DNA from: Dimorphilus gyrociliatus
Taxonomy: Eukaryota > Annelida > Polychaeta > Dinophilidae
Direction: 5' to 3'
Length of the DNA stretch: 64,000 bases
Assembly: GCA_904063045.1 (NCBI GenBank)
Contig: CAJFCJ010000022.1
Span: forward strand, 496,001-560,000
Numbering within the stretch: the stretch's first letter is position 1; every line of letters begins with the position of its first letter. Under the pieces are notes generated by a model, which made no database searches, was not told the DNA's origin, and was given only the letters and a program-made list of their open reading frames with translations. A program made the translations under genes and the position numbers. Below, piece after piece: positions 38,401-49,958 of this stretch.

Positions 38401-41400
38401 ACTGGCTTTACGTCTGTTTTTAATAAATTCTAAATTCTAAGAGATTTCGTATACAATACACAGTATACAACTGTATATCATCCAACATAATAGATGTCGA
38501 AAAGAGGAAGAGAGAGAGAGAGAGAGAGAGAGAGAAGGGAGAAAAGAAAAGAAATATAAAGAGTCTTTACTCGTACAACATTATAGCCGTCTACCTTGCG
38601 CATTATTGTACAGTAATTGAGGTAACGGTTGTTATGCTCTAGTTTTGACAATAATGGAAAAATGAATAAAATGAAAGAAAATTGCTACAGATATAATCTT
38701 TCGACGACAACTAGCAAGCTTCTAGTGTCACTTATATCTTGACGGGTGTACATATACGTACTGTATAATACGTATAAATGTGTATATTAGAATGTTTGCA
38801 TAGCCATCTAAAGTATCTTTATATTTATATTACAAGTGCCTAGCAAAGAGTCTTGGACACCTGAATTCCTCTCCTTCTTTATTTCGTAGGGAATATCGTA
38901 TTAAAAACTGTACAACAATAGCAAAACATAGTCTAGTCCGGTTAATTTATAAATTACAAAGTTCTTTTTTTACCATTTAACTTACATAGTCTCCTCTTTT
39001 TTGTTGGGATTAGTCGCGTGCAACCGATTGACTTGCACTCGGCTCAAACGACTAGAATTCTGTCTTTTTATTACCTTATCCAATTAAATCGACCAACTAA
39101 TTACGTACTTTTATAAGCTTTTATAGCAGTAACAACTTTTGATTTATGTATTCTCATACAGAAATCAATATAAGGTTCAAAAACAGTGTTTGTTATAGAA
39201 ATTGGACTAATTAGAACACGCAACCTTATTAGAGACTTGCCGCAGAAATTTGCCCTTATGATTTCTCTCCTCACAAAGAGATTAGCGTAAGATTCCACTT
39301 GGCCTGAAAAACTGGGCAAAAAGGAAAGGATAGGGGATAAGATAAAAGTCTTTTGATTACTTAGAGTAACTTACTCCCACTATTCAAAATACAGCTGCTT
39401 AGAGACTTAGCGAAAGAAAAAGAGCATACGTTCCAGAAGCATGCAACAAGATTAAAGTAGATTAATGAAGCATCTCCAATTAGAGTGTTTTATTCGAATG
39501 AATAATCCAGATATTTTGTTTGGCTAAAGAGAAAGAATGAAAAAATACTTCACAGTCTCTTCCTCCCTTTTTTCCGTTCTGTCCATTCATTTTTCAGAAA
39601 GACTATGGATATGTCGATATTATCTACTTAACGATTAATAATAGCCACTGTAATCTTCATTTTTGTTGTTATTTTTGTCTGTATATCTCTCCCTGTCTCT
39701 CTCCCACATAGTCAATCTTACCTCACATCTTTTTCATTCCCCACCCTTTATTTTTATAGCTAAATGATAATAGTACTTTGCCATTTATATAAATTTGTGG
39801 AATACGACTTTTAAATGTTTTTTTTATTGAAATATAGGCCTATCAATCAGTTTCTTAATCCTTATGGATACTATAAATGGATTTATATTATGTGATAAAA
39901 AAACTTCAATATTTGAATATTCTAATTAAAACCTCATTTAATTTACAAAAACTCGCCAGTCTTGTCTAATGTTTACACCTCTAACAAAAAATCGCACGGA
40001 TAAACCGGATTACTAACAGAGTTAAGTGCGTAAAACGCAAATATTTGCCGTCTCTTTACAAACAGTCCTAAAATTGTAAAAAAAAAAAATATACATAGGC
40101 CTAAAACTGCCGAAAACAACACTAACGAAACCATTAAAAATTTTCTTCTTTCTTTCACTGTCTTTCTTCTTGGATAGAGAAAATTGACTTTACAACGCGA
40201 AAAGGTATTGAGTAATTAAGGCATTAAGACTTGTAACTATTTTTCAGCTGTGGAATTTTTGTGCTATTAAAAAAAACTGGTAGTAAAGGTTCGCTTTGAT
40301 GTAGAGTCCCTTTCTTTCAATTAAATCTTCATTCGCTTACTTCCTTTGATCTCGCCGAATGCGATATATGGATAATGGAAGCGTTTTGCAAGCTGGACTG
40401 ATTCTGTAATGTTCTAGTCAATTGGTGTTTGTTGGAAATTGTATAGGCCCAAAGTGATATACGGCGACGTCTCTTAAGTACTTAAATGCAATGAGTGCGA
40501 TCTGCACTTTCTTGTAGATTGTTTATGCGACGCCGTCTGTCGCTCCACGTCCTAGAATAATGTAGACGCTAGTTGAGAAAAAAGCACGTACAAAAAAGAG
40601 ACGAGAGTATAGAGAGAGGGGGGGAGGGGAGGAGTTGTACTATGAAAAATGGGCTAGGAGTGAGTGAGCAAATGGTCAAACCCATTGAATACTACTTGAG
40701 CAATTTTAAGATTAATTTTCCGACCAGACACAATAGACGACGTAGTTAAAAAAAGCCAAAAGCCAAGCCGAGTCGAGTCAGTTGCTCTAATGGCACTTGC
40801 CCATCAAAACTCTACCATCTGCCTAATCTGTCTATAATGCCCGTTGAATATTTTCCAAATTGCTGTATGAATAGGCCTGAAAGTGATGGGTACGACTATT
40901 TACGAGGAGTATAGACTAGCAGAGTATTTGCATACGGTAAAATCTTTTATTCAAAGAGAAGAGAAAGAGAAAAAGAGTTCGATATCTTTTGAGACGGACG
41001 AATGGACAACAAACAAACCGTATCATGTAAAATAAGGAAAGAACAATAGGAGATGAATAAGCTCAACTAGTGAGAGAAATATTATTAATTGGTTATTTTT
41101 CTCTCCTATATAAATAGACGAAGAGGAAACTTTAAATATTAAACAATTGGCAGACAATAAATTAATGAGCATTTTTCTCATACGATTAGTATGAACGCTT
41201 AATTAAGAGTATATTGCTTTGTAAATTGTCATCTATTCGATGACATAGATGGATTATGTATTTACTTTGTTTTGGGAAAAGAACGTCTGCCTTTATAAAA
41301 TGAGAATTAGGTGGGGTGAAAAGATCTTTTTCTCTCCCTTTGTCTTTTAACAAAATGCTAGATTAAGTGTGAAATTCCCTTTTGGTACCACGTGGTCAAA

Positions 41401-44400
41401 TTACACAAACTATTAATTTACGATTAATTTGGTATTACTTTCTGATGAGAATCCATTTGAGTTTACTGATGAAAAAAGAAAGAGGAAGGCTGGGAACGAG
41501 ACAATAGAAAAGTACAGGTAGCCGTCTCCTCGCAAGACGCAGACAGGAGATAGAGAAAGAGAGAAAAGGAATAGGAACGGGAAAAAAATACAAAAGAAGA
41601 GAGACGAGATAGTTTTCTCGTTCTTATCTAACAATATAAAGTCGCTTCTTCTTTTTTTTTACTTCTTCTCCTTCGGAATGTAAATAAAAAGGTAAATTGT
41701 TCCAAAGAGACTACTAACAGTATTCGCCTGGAAGCGTTTTTTTTTACCACATACACGCTTTATTTTTTTTATCAAAGCCATATTTTTATAATTCAAACAG
41801 TGACGTAATATCTATGTGTTTAGTAAATCACCTACAACGTCCATTTCTAGTGCAAACGTATTTTACGCATCGATAGACTAATTCGCTGTGTTTTTACGCC
41901 GTTTTTTTCGTTCGACTGAATTTTCCATACATTCATAGCCAAAAGCGTTTTTTCTTTTGAACATAATTCAAATTCTTTCTACGCCTCGTAAAATTTGCAT
42001 AATGACCATTTGACGACCGAATAAAAAAAAAACTTTAGCCCATTCGGCAACGTCGTAAAATCTGCACTGTAAATTGCTACGATAATTTACCTGTGGCTGT
42101 GCAGGTGTATTAACCGGATAGGTTTGCACTTAGCAGGTAATAATACACTCTTGGTGATTCTGGTTTGTTCGTCTGGAATAATTCGGTGCTTTCAGCTCTA
42201 TAGCGGCGTGTATTCGAGTTGTTGGCCATTTTATTGAAATGATAAAATGAAATCATATCAGGTTTCTCTCTCTCTGTCGGTATAGAGAATTTTAATTTTT
42301 AGAAATATTCTCTTTGTTACCACGCAAAAGCACTTAGGAAGTGGAGACAGATCTAGTCCTACTCTTCCCCCTCTCTTTCATTTATACTGTCATTGAGCAA
42401 ATATTTTCATTTATTCCACTCTGCCCTTTATCAGCTAAGAGACAATTTAAACTCGACAATTATGCCAGTCGTAAGCTCAATGATGATGGACTAATTCGGT
42501 AGAGAATCAAGAGGAAATGAATAAAAATTATATAAACAGAAGTATCTACATTCTTGAATAATAGACAAGTTGAGAAAGAAAATAATTAAGAGTTTGCCAT
42601 TGCATAATCTATTGGAAATTAATACGTCAATTGTTCTATTCTTTTTCCTTGATATTGTATTATATAACGAGAAGGGTTCGGTTGGAATGACACAGAGAGA
42701 CAGGGAAAGAGCGTCTAAAAAACCAGATATATATATATATATATATATATATTTGTATACATCTCTTTCCCCTCTTTGTCTAGTTTGATTCTTTCAACGC
42801 ATTCTGTGTGCTCTTTGCCGTATGGAATAAAAAAGAAAAACAAGCAAATGTTGTTTTCCCAAAACTGACTTGTTTGCTCATGACGTCACTCTGAAGTAGT
42901 TTGTTTTTCATCCGCAATTTCTTCTTGTAATTGCGTAGAACTAGTAGAGATTAGATGATGATTATCTCTCCGATCGATAATCCTTCTATAAACACACGTG
43001 GCACAGCACTTTCTCTAATTTTCGTGATAAAATTTTCTCTAAAAGATAAAGTGTTATTGAAAGATGTCATTCTCGAGTTGTGTGGTTTCAGGCAAGAACT
43101 TTATGTTTTCCCTTTTTTATTATTTATAGTTGTTGGTTGCTTGATATGGCAGATGGATAGATTAGATTGATCCAGGTGTTCATATCCTATTTATCACTGG
43201 TTTTGACGAGGTTTTGATTTAAATTTCAAAACTCTCGCACATGATAATTCACAGAGGAATTTGCATAACATCACAAAACCTCAAAGCAAACCGGATATAT
43301 AAACTTGATAAAGAATAGGGGACGAAAGCAATATCTTTTCAATATAGTTTATTTATATAATAAAAAACGAGTTTAAAGCCATATCTATATATCTATATCT
43401 AATCTATGTTAAATGTTATTTATGAACACAAATTTTCCAAAGCAGTCAACCGAAAATTACCGATAATTCACGAGTTTTTAGCGGTAATTAAATTAATAAA
43501 TGGATTTGGGTGGTGGGAAAAAAAAAGAGATGAGGAGAAAGAGGCAGAGAGTCAGAGAGGCAAAAGGGGTGGAAAGGGTAAAGCGTTAGTATTTAAAAAA
43601 GAAAAGAGAAAAAGACGCTACCTCCTTGGTCTTTTTTTTTTGTGTTTTTGTTACAAAAGAGCTACTGGGCCAACTAGTAAAGAGAAGAAAGAATATTTCT
43701 CAGGACAATAAAACATAATTTAAAGAGAAATTGCTTATTCCCTAAAGCCAGATTAGTCATTGCCAGCAACTAAAAAAATACTCTCGAACCTATTTTCATT
43801 TAGGGTCGAAAGCTTAATTTACAAAATATAATACGGATAGAGAACGAGCGTGTGTGTATGACAGACAGACAGAGAGAGAGAGAGAGAAAGGGCAAAAAAC
43901 TTGTTACCTTATTGAAAAAAATTGATGGAGGGTATTCTCAAATAGAATGAAAATAAACAAAAAGAAAAAAGCGTTAAAGTAAAGAAAGAGCGGAACAAAA
44001 TCATAAAAAAAAGGAAAAATAATAGAAAATCGAAATTCTTTATGTAACGAAAAACCTTATAATTAAATGAAAAACAAACTTAGTAAGATAAAATACCAAG
44101 CGTTACATAATAAACGATCAATGGCGTCTCTTCTTCCAACTATTTTTTATTTGTCTTTTATAAACATTTGATCATGTAAATTCTTTTGAAATCGTCATAA
44201 ATCGAATAGGAACAAACAATCTTTGATACGAACATTGCAATTGTATACTATAAATCAATAGTCCATTTCAAAATTAAACCTCTACTCTCCTATTCTTTAC
44301 TTTTAAGCCAACGAGTAAGGGAATAAGCAGCTAAGCAAGAGTCTATTCATGAAAATTATTACCCACCTAAACCGATTAATTAGCAAACTATATTTTATAA

Positions 44401-44652
44401 ACACGTGAACCCTTTTTCTCTATCATGTTGTTTTTTCTTTATTTACTTTTTCTAACCCTATCCTTTCTTTGCCTTCATTAGTTGAGGCTCTTATTTATTC
44501 ATCAAAACAAACTTTCACTCGGAATGGTAATGAAAAGGTCTAAATCGCACTTTATGAACATAATAGATATCAATTCACAACAGGTGCCTTTTAACTTATT
44601 CATAGAAAAACACTTGCATCTGCAAGTATTTTATCAACATTTATTAATTCTT

Positions 44653-44688
<36 letters not shown>

Positions 44689-47600
44689 ACTCTCCTCCAT
44701 CAATCCCTTTCGTCCTACTCTTCAGCTCATCTAACCGTTCCATCAAATTTTATTACCGAAATCAAAGGGAAATCGTATTTTTCTACGTTATCAACAAATA
44801 AACGCTTATATTACGTCATTGCTAAAGTAAAATCCAAATATTACGCTAATACTTGTAAAGTGAATCTCATTCTCTTCAGTATTTGTGTACTCGGCACAGT
44901 TCTTTAGTGGCTGTAGTTAATTATTTATATATTTAAATAATGATAAATTCTATTAGCGGCATTAACAGGCCTATCAAGGTTAGGGATAGGGGCCATAGGG
45001 TTGTCACTCAATTCAGTATTCGGCTGTTATTTTTATTTTTTAGGCCCAAAAAGAAAATAACACCCTTAGGGTTTGAATAAAGTAAAATATAGCAAATATT
45101 CGGTTTTGAATTACAGTAATAAGGTTTTCTAGCCAAAAAATGGAATCAAATTTAAGGCTATAACAAAATTTATTTCCTTCTTTATTGTCGTTGGTTTAAC
45201 GAAAGCATAATATTGTTTTTTGGCTTAATAAAATAACTGCAAGCTAAGGAGGGGCGAAGAGGAGGAAGGAGAAGAACAGTCTTAAAGGTAATACAAAGGC
45301 TAGATTACAGTTATATTATAAACTAACAGTCATCCTTCTTTCTCTTCGCATAAAACACAACAGCAACCCTAAAGCTAAACTAACTAAACAAACATAGCCC
45401 AACAGATAATATCAGATTAGTACCGCCAAATCAATAATCCCCTCACAACAGGTGACGGCCTCTCGTCTTTCAGTGAGACACCAAGTGCCGTCACTCCCCG
45501 GAGAGGGACGTTGCCTCTCTTTTATTTAAGGGAAAGAAAACTCCAGACTACTTTTATCGACGAGCCTCAACAGGGGAGGCGCAGGTGGGCGGCGTCGCTT
45601 TACCTTAAGGGCGTCATTTTCGTCCCTATCGATTTTCTCACACTTTGTGTGACAGAAAAGTGAGTAAGCATCTCCAAGTGGTAAATTAAGCAAGGGTTTG
45701 CCAATTATGAATTTTTAATTAAGAGTCTATTTACTTACGAATTGATACACTCATTGCCCTTTTAGAATTAGATATTTCCCACGGAATTTTTCCCATTCGC
45801 ACCCCCGCCTTTCGGCTATAATGTTGCCGCATATGCGCAAAGAATTAAAGATGTAGTCACGTGACCTTTCCACACATCGGTAAGGCACCTTTCCGCTGGA
45901 GAAAAAATTTTATATTGGAAATTCTCCTCTTCTTTAGCCTCTCTTATCTAATCGATTCTGAGATTTATTGTCCATTAATAGCAGCTTATGAAATGTTTTA
46001 AGACACACAAGGAGAGTTGTAAAGCGAAAAAAAAAAGAGTCGTGCAGATTGTTTCGCCTTTGTTTTTTAGTTGTTGTACTCTCTCTTCATCCGAAAAGAA
46101 GAGAAGAATGAGTTGGGGCGGAAGATAATAGGAGAGAGAAGGGGAGGGAAAGAGCGTATTCTCATTACTTGAATGTTTTTTGAATGTTAACAATACTTTG
46201 TACGTTTTTTTTGTGTTTTGTTCGAGAGAAAGAAAGAAAGAAAAGATAGAAATCCGTTTGATTTATTGGTCGAATAAACTCAACAAATACATTTTTTCAA
46301 TTTGTAATAAGAGAATTTATTATTTCTACAGATTTAAAACCAATAACAATGATCACATTATCGACGTTAAAGATGGAGATAATATGGATTTTATATGTCC
46401 CTTTTACAAAACCGGAAGAAGAGGATTTTTTGAAAAATACATTGTCTATCAGGTACGTCAATCTTACATCTACAGTATGCAATATACATACATACAAACA
46501 GATGCAGAATTCATCAATTATACCTGTCTAAATTTACATGTAAAGTTATAGTATACGGGTATAGCACAGAGATTCTGCTTTCCATTTTATCTATTAAGCA
46601 ATTTATCATTTATTATCAGGTTGGAGAGTCTGAATATGAATCATGTAGCGCTCCTGAATCAAGTTCTCCGAAATTAATTTTGTCCTGCGATCAGCCTAAA
46701 ACGACTAGAGATTTCTCGTTATCTTTCCAAGAGTTTTCTTCCAACCCCTTTCAGGCTTTCAAGATCGGCAATAGCTACTATTTTATCGGTAAGATAATTT
46801 AAATATTTATATGTTATTCCGCTCAGTATATACAAAATATATACATAAAGATAAAATAGTTATACTATACAATAAATATACAAAATACAGCTCTTTATCC
46901 TGGTTCCACGCACGGAGGGCCTTGTGCTAAAAATTATATGAAAGTGAAAATAAACTTTCGAGAAGTTTCTGAAGGTTCTGCAAAATATGGTAAGTAGTTT
47001 TTTAAGCGAGAGAATATTTTTCCTGTCAGCTGTTTAGAGTTAGAGTTTAAAGAATTTCGAGAACGAACAACTTTGATCTAAACCCATTGCTGTACAGTTT
47101 TCTTTAACCGACCTTTTCACCTTGACCTTGCTAAGTTGAGCGGAAATAAGTTTGCACCGTTCAAATTACGTTTGGTTGGCTTCTTTCTATAGTCTAGACA
47201 TTTGATATTCGTTTCCCTTGTTTTCCTTTCAGTTTGTGCAAATATTTATGGAATTTTCTCAATTCACAAAAATTTTTTGGTTTAATGTTCTTTATCAGCT
47301 TTCATTATATCTTATCTTTGTTGAGAGAGAGAGTTAAAGCTGTGGGGCGTATAATTTATAGCATTTAATGGCATCCTCCTCCATTTTTTAATTCTCCCTC
47401 TATCTATCTCTCTCTCTCTCTCTCTCTGTCTTTCTCTTGCTCACTCACTCACTCACTCTCTGTCACATCTTCTTTTTATCTTAACTTTAAATACCTTTTT
47501 ATTAAAATACTTAATCAAAACAAAGATTGTTGCTTAGTAACAGAAATGAGAGTGTATTGGTTTAGTCTACAGTTTTCTATATCTAAATAATTTTTAATAT

Positions 47601-48719
47601 TTCTAATGTAAACATTAAGAAATCAAATAGAAAGGAAATGGAGAATAATGGCTATGGAAATGCATATAAGAGTAACGTCGATTTAGATATTTATAAGTTT
47701 TTCCTCCCTCCCCTCTCCCTCCTCCCCCTACCCTCTATTTTTGTGAAATATTCAATGAAAGCGGTAGAGACATCTACTCGGTCATTAATTAATTCATTGT
47801 CGCTATCCATTTATATAAAAAGTATAGAAAGATGAAGAAGAAGATAATGAAAACTAAAATATAGACAGACTGCTCCTACTCATTGCAAGAGAGAATTTGT
47901 TCGTTCTTTTCGATATTCTTTTGCATGCATCATGCAATATTTCAACATTTTCTTTAATATCCTAAACAAGAGAAAAAAAACTAGAGCACGTAGTTGTAAA
48001 ACAATTAACAAAAAAAACCATAAAAAACCTAAACAAACCAAAAAAAACAAACAAAAATTAAAAAGAAAAAAAAGAAACATGCATGATTTGTTGTTTGTCA
48101 CACCAGCAACCGAACCAAATCCGATTTTTTCAACAAATAAAGAATATACAACAACAGGTGGGCTGACCTTTTCTGTTGTAAATAAATATTGCATTTTGCA
48201 TTATGAACCTAATTAGACAAGGGTTTTAAAATGATAAAATAGATTAGGATGACGATAAGATATAGTAGGAACTAAAGGAGTAATATACTCTATTACATAG
48301 AAAGATATATTACTAATATTAAGGAAAAGTAGAAATTTTGTATCGCAGGGAGATGGAATAATGTTCTTAATATTCCAACTAATGTTTCTCATTTACACTC
48401 TTATAGCTCCCGAAGATGATGAAGATATTGGCTTGAGAATTGAAGATACTGAGAAAACTTATAGCCGTCCCTACGATTTCAATAATAACGGTATTTGATT
48501 AATTCCATATCTTTATTATTAAATCTATCTCCTTTCTTGTCTACTAATATGTCCTTTTTCTTATATTTGCTTCCAGGTAGGAAAACTGTCCGCGACAATA
48601 CCGGAAATGATGCCTCCGGATCTACAAGCGGCCATAAATCATCTAGTCTAAGTCATGTCACAACTTTTCGGCTGCCAGTACTTCTAGGCCTGCTTCTGAT
48701 AGTGTATTTGACTAGGTGA
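26466..48719 (+). CDS. Ephrin, GPI-anchored (ephrin-A-like)
   Basis: Membrane-bound ligand for Eph receptor tyrosine kinases, used in cell repulsion and patterning. Six exons in consistent phase give 240 aa: 26466-26572, 46332-46452, 46620-46788, 46891-46989, 48407-48490, 48577-48719. Exon 1 has a signal peptide and the start of the receptor-binding domain (VYWNMSNPI). Exon 2 has VKDGDNMDFICPFY and FEKYIVYQ. Exon 3 has the next two domain cysteines (YESCSAPES, LILSCDQP) and the FQEFSSNPFQAFKIG strand that is typical of ephrins ('f.q.fsp...G.eF'). Exon 4 has YYFIALYPGSTHGGPC with the fourth cysteine. An acidic stalk follows. The protein ends with a hydrophobic run (LPVLLGLLLIVYLTR) and no cytoplasmic tail or PDZ-binding end, so a GPI anchor is likely; the attachment site is probably in DASGSTSG. 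Intron 1 is about 19.8 kb, unlike all other introns here. Confidence 0.93.
29155..29162. promoter_or_regulatory. Perfect CRE palindrome TGACGTCA
   Basis: Exact CREB/ATF consensus in ephrin intron 1, within a GC-richer patch. Confidence 0.4.
36331..36431. repeat. Non-coding duplicated element, copy A (ephrin intron)
   Basis: Shares an ordered series of blocks with 37127-37240: CAACCCTGAC, TGACCCT, TAAATCC, GGCTA[TC]G, GGGCGTCG, AACCGTAATA and GTTGAC. Spacing is similar and the DNA between blocks has diverged. Neither copy carries a convincing reading frame. It looks like an old direct duplication whose conserved blocks are under constraint, for example transcription-factor sites. Confidence 0.7.
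37127..37240. repeat. Non-coding duplicated element, copy B (ephrin intron)
   Basis: Same orientation as copy A and about 0.8 kb downstream. It has the same block order, CAACCCTGAC ... TGACCCTGCCTAAATCC ... GGCTACGTG ... GGGCGTCG ... AACCGTAATA ... GTTGAC. A partial third trace (GACCCTGCCTGACC, then TAAATCC) lies at about 36512-36540. Confidence 0.7.
38091..38104. promoter_or_regulatory. 14-bp perfect palindrome GCGTGACGTCACGC (extended CRE)
   Basis: A CREB/ATF consensus embedded in a longer perfect palindrome, in ephrin intron 1. An ATGGCGG motif lies about 20 bp upstream. Confidence 0.5.
38508..38535. repeat. (GA)n microsatellite
   Basis: AG dinucleotide run in ephrin intron 1. Confidence 0.9.
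42726..42752. repeat. (TA)n tract
   Basis: TA dinucleotide run in ephrin intron 1, about 130 bp upstream of a TGACGTCA site. Confidence 0.9.
42881..42888. promoter_or_regulatory. Perfect CRE palindrome TGACGTCA
   Basis: Exact CREB/ATF consensus in ephrin intron 1. Confidence 0.4.
44657..44684. repeat. (CT)n microsatellite
   Basis: CT dinucleotide run in ephrin intron 1. It underlies part of a chance open frame at 44482-44907. Confidence 0.9.
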
Positions 48720-49958
48720 TGGTAACGCCATCTACATTCCGGCGGACTGTGATTTTTTTTAAAAAAAAAAAGAAAAGAAAATATTATTAAGAATGTTTTT
48801 TCATGTAAAAAAGAAACTAAAAACGAAAATAAGAGAAGAAATTAAGGAAAAAATAAAAAAATATTAAAATTTCGCTTCTAAAAAACAGAAAAAACAAAAA
48901 AAATACCAAAAAAGTGAAAATTTTGAAAAACAATGAAAGAAGAAACAAGCAAAAGATTTATCATCATTTTAATCATTTTTACTTATTAATTATTAAAAAT
49001 TCTAAAGTGAAAACAATTTGTTCGGTGTTTAAAAGTTGTCTTTGTTAAGGTATCGATTATATTTCATGTGTACAGGAAAACAGAATACATTATATAACAT
49101 ATAAACTATCTTGTCTTCCTTTGTAGAAGTAACAGTTTTACCACTGCAAAAATAATAGCAGATTTTTAAGGATTAATCAAATAATTAAAGTTAAATAAGT
49201 AGAATTGTAAATAACCGATTTTTCATAGATTTATCAAAGTAAACAATAAAGGAAAAATGCATATTTGTACACGATATACTAAGTTCTTTCCTCTCTTCTC
49301 GCTACGCTTTTCTTCCCTCCCTTATCTTTTGTCTCTCTCGTCTCTTCAATTAGTCAGTTTGCCTGTGTTCTCCAACAAAAGTCTAATATCTTATACAATG
49401 GTATTGTACACAATACAGTGTGTCTATTATAAAAATGGAATATTTCAGACGTCCTCGTTCGACGGCCGACGCTATGGGAGAGGGAAAAAGACTAGCCTTG
49501 AGAGACGGAAATAGAACCCCTAATAACTAACCCGTAAGCTATGTATGTCAAGGTTATTTGCCTCGCTTTCTTCTCTTCCTCAGTCGGTAGAGTGGAACGA
49601 CCATCTACAGTGAGAATAAAGCTCGTGTATTAAGTTTTCATTGTGATAATTAGTCGCGTTGATGATACGAGCTAAACTCTGGCAAGAATTTCTCAAATTC
49701 ATTAATTAAATTAGTTAAAAATTTGAAGGAATAAAACTCAATAAGACATCATCAATATTCCTTATTGATACTTTCCTACTCGAAGATTATCGATATTCTT
49801 TAGTCAGAAAAAAAATATTAACCTAAATTCAAAATGTATTTAATGTATTTCTACTACTGTAAATATTTTATCAGCAACTTAACACTTGTAGCATTGATTT
49901 CTTCTAGGCTTTATGAAAACATTACCATTGTTCACTTGCATAAAAATCTGTTTAAGGG
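48720..49958. other. Intergenic; ephrin 3' UTR and upstream region of the next gene
   Basis: A-rich tracts (48760-48960) follow the ephrin stop codon and probably include its 3' UTR. The rest is AT-rich with no recognisable coding exon. The short frame at 49257-49514 is not supported. Confidence 0.6.

Larger units (their letters stand above)
26573..46331 (+). other. Giant first intron of the ephrin gene
   Basis: 19,759 bp, bounded by AT|GTGAGT and TTTCTACAG. I found no convincing nested coding gene on either strand; open frames are short and have no recognisable domain. The sequence is patchier and less AT-rich than the intergenic DNA, notably around 28700-31000, 34800-35300 and 45430-45670. 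It contains three TGACGTCA sites, a duplicated non-coding element, and repeated CACGTG and CAGGTG E-boxes. This fits a long cis-regulatory intron. Confidence 0.7.

Noticed and set aside
44482-44907. 141-codon plus-strand frame inside the ephrin intron
   Set aside because: Contains a Ser-Leu run from a CT microsatellite, no ATG-context support, no domain and no splice partners.
46180-46551. 123-codon plus-strand frame
   Set aside because: Only the part at 46332-46452 is real, as ephrin exon 2; the rest is intron read-through.
47880-48216. Complementary Lys-rich and Phe/Leu-rich frames in an ephrin intron
   Set aside because: Both are translations of an A-rich tract between ephrin exons 4 and 5.
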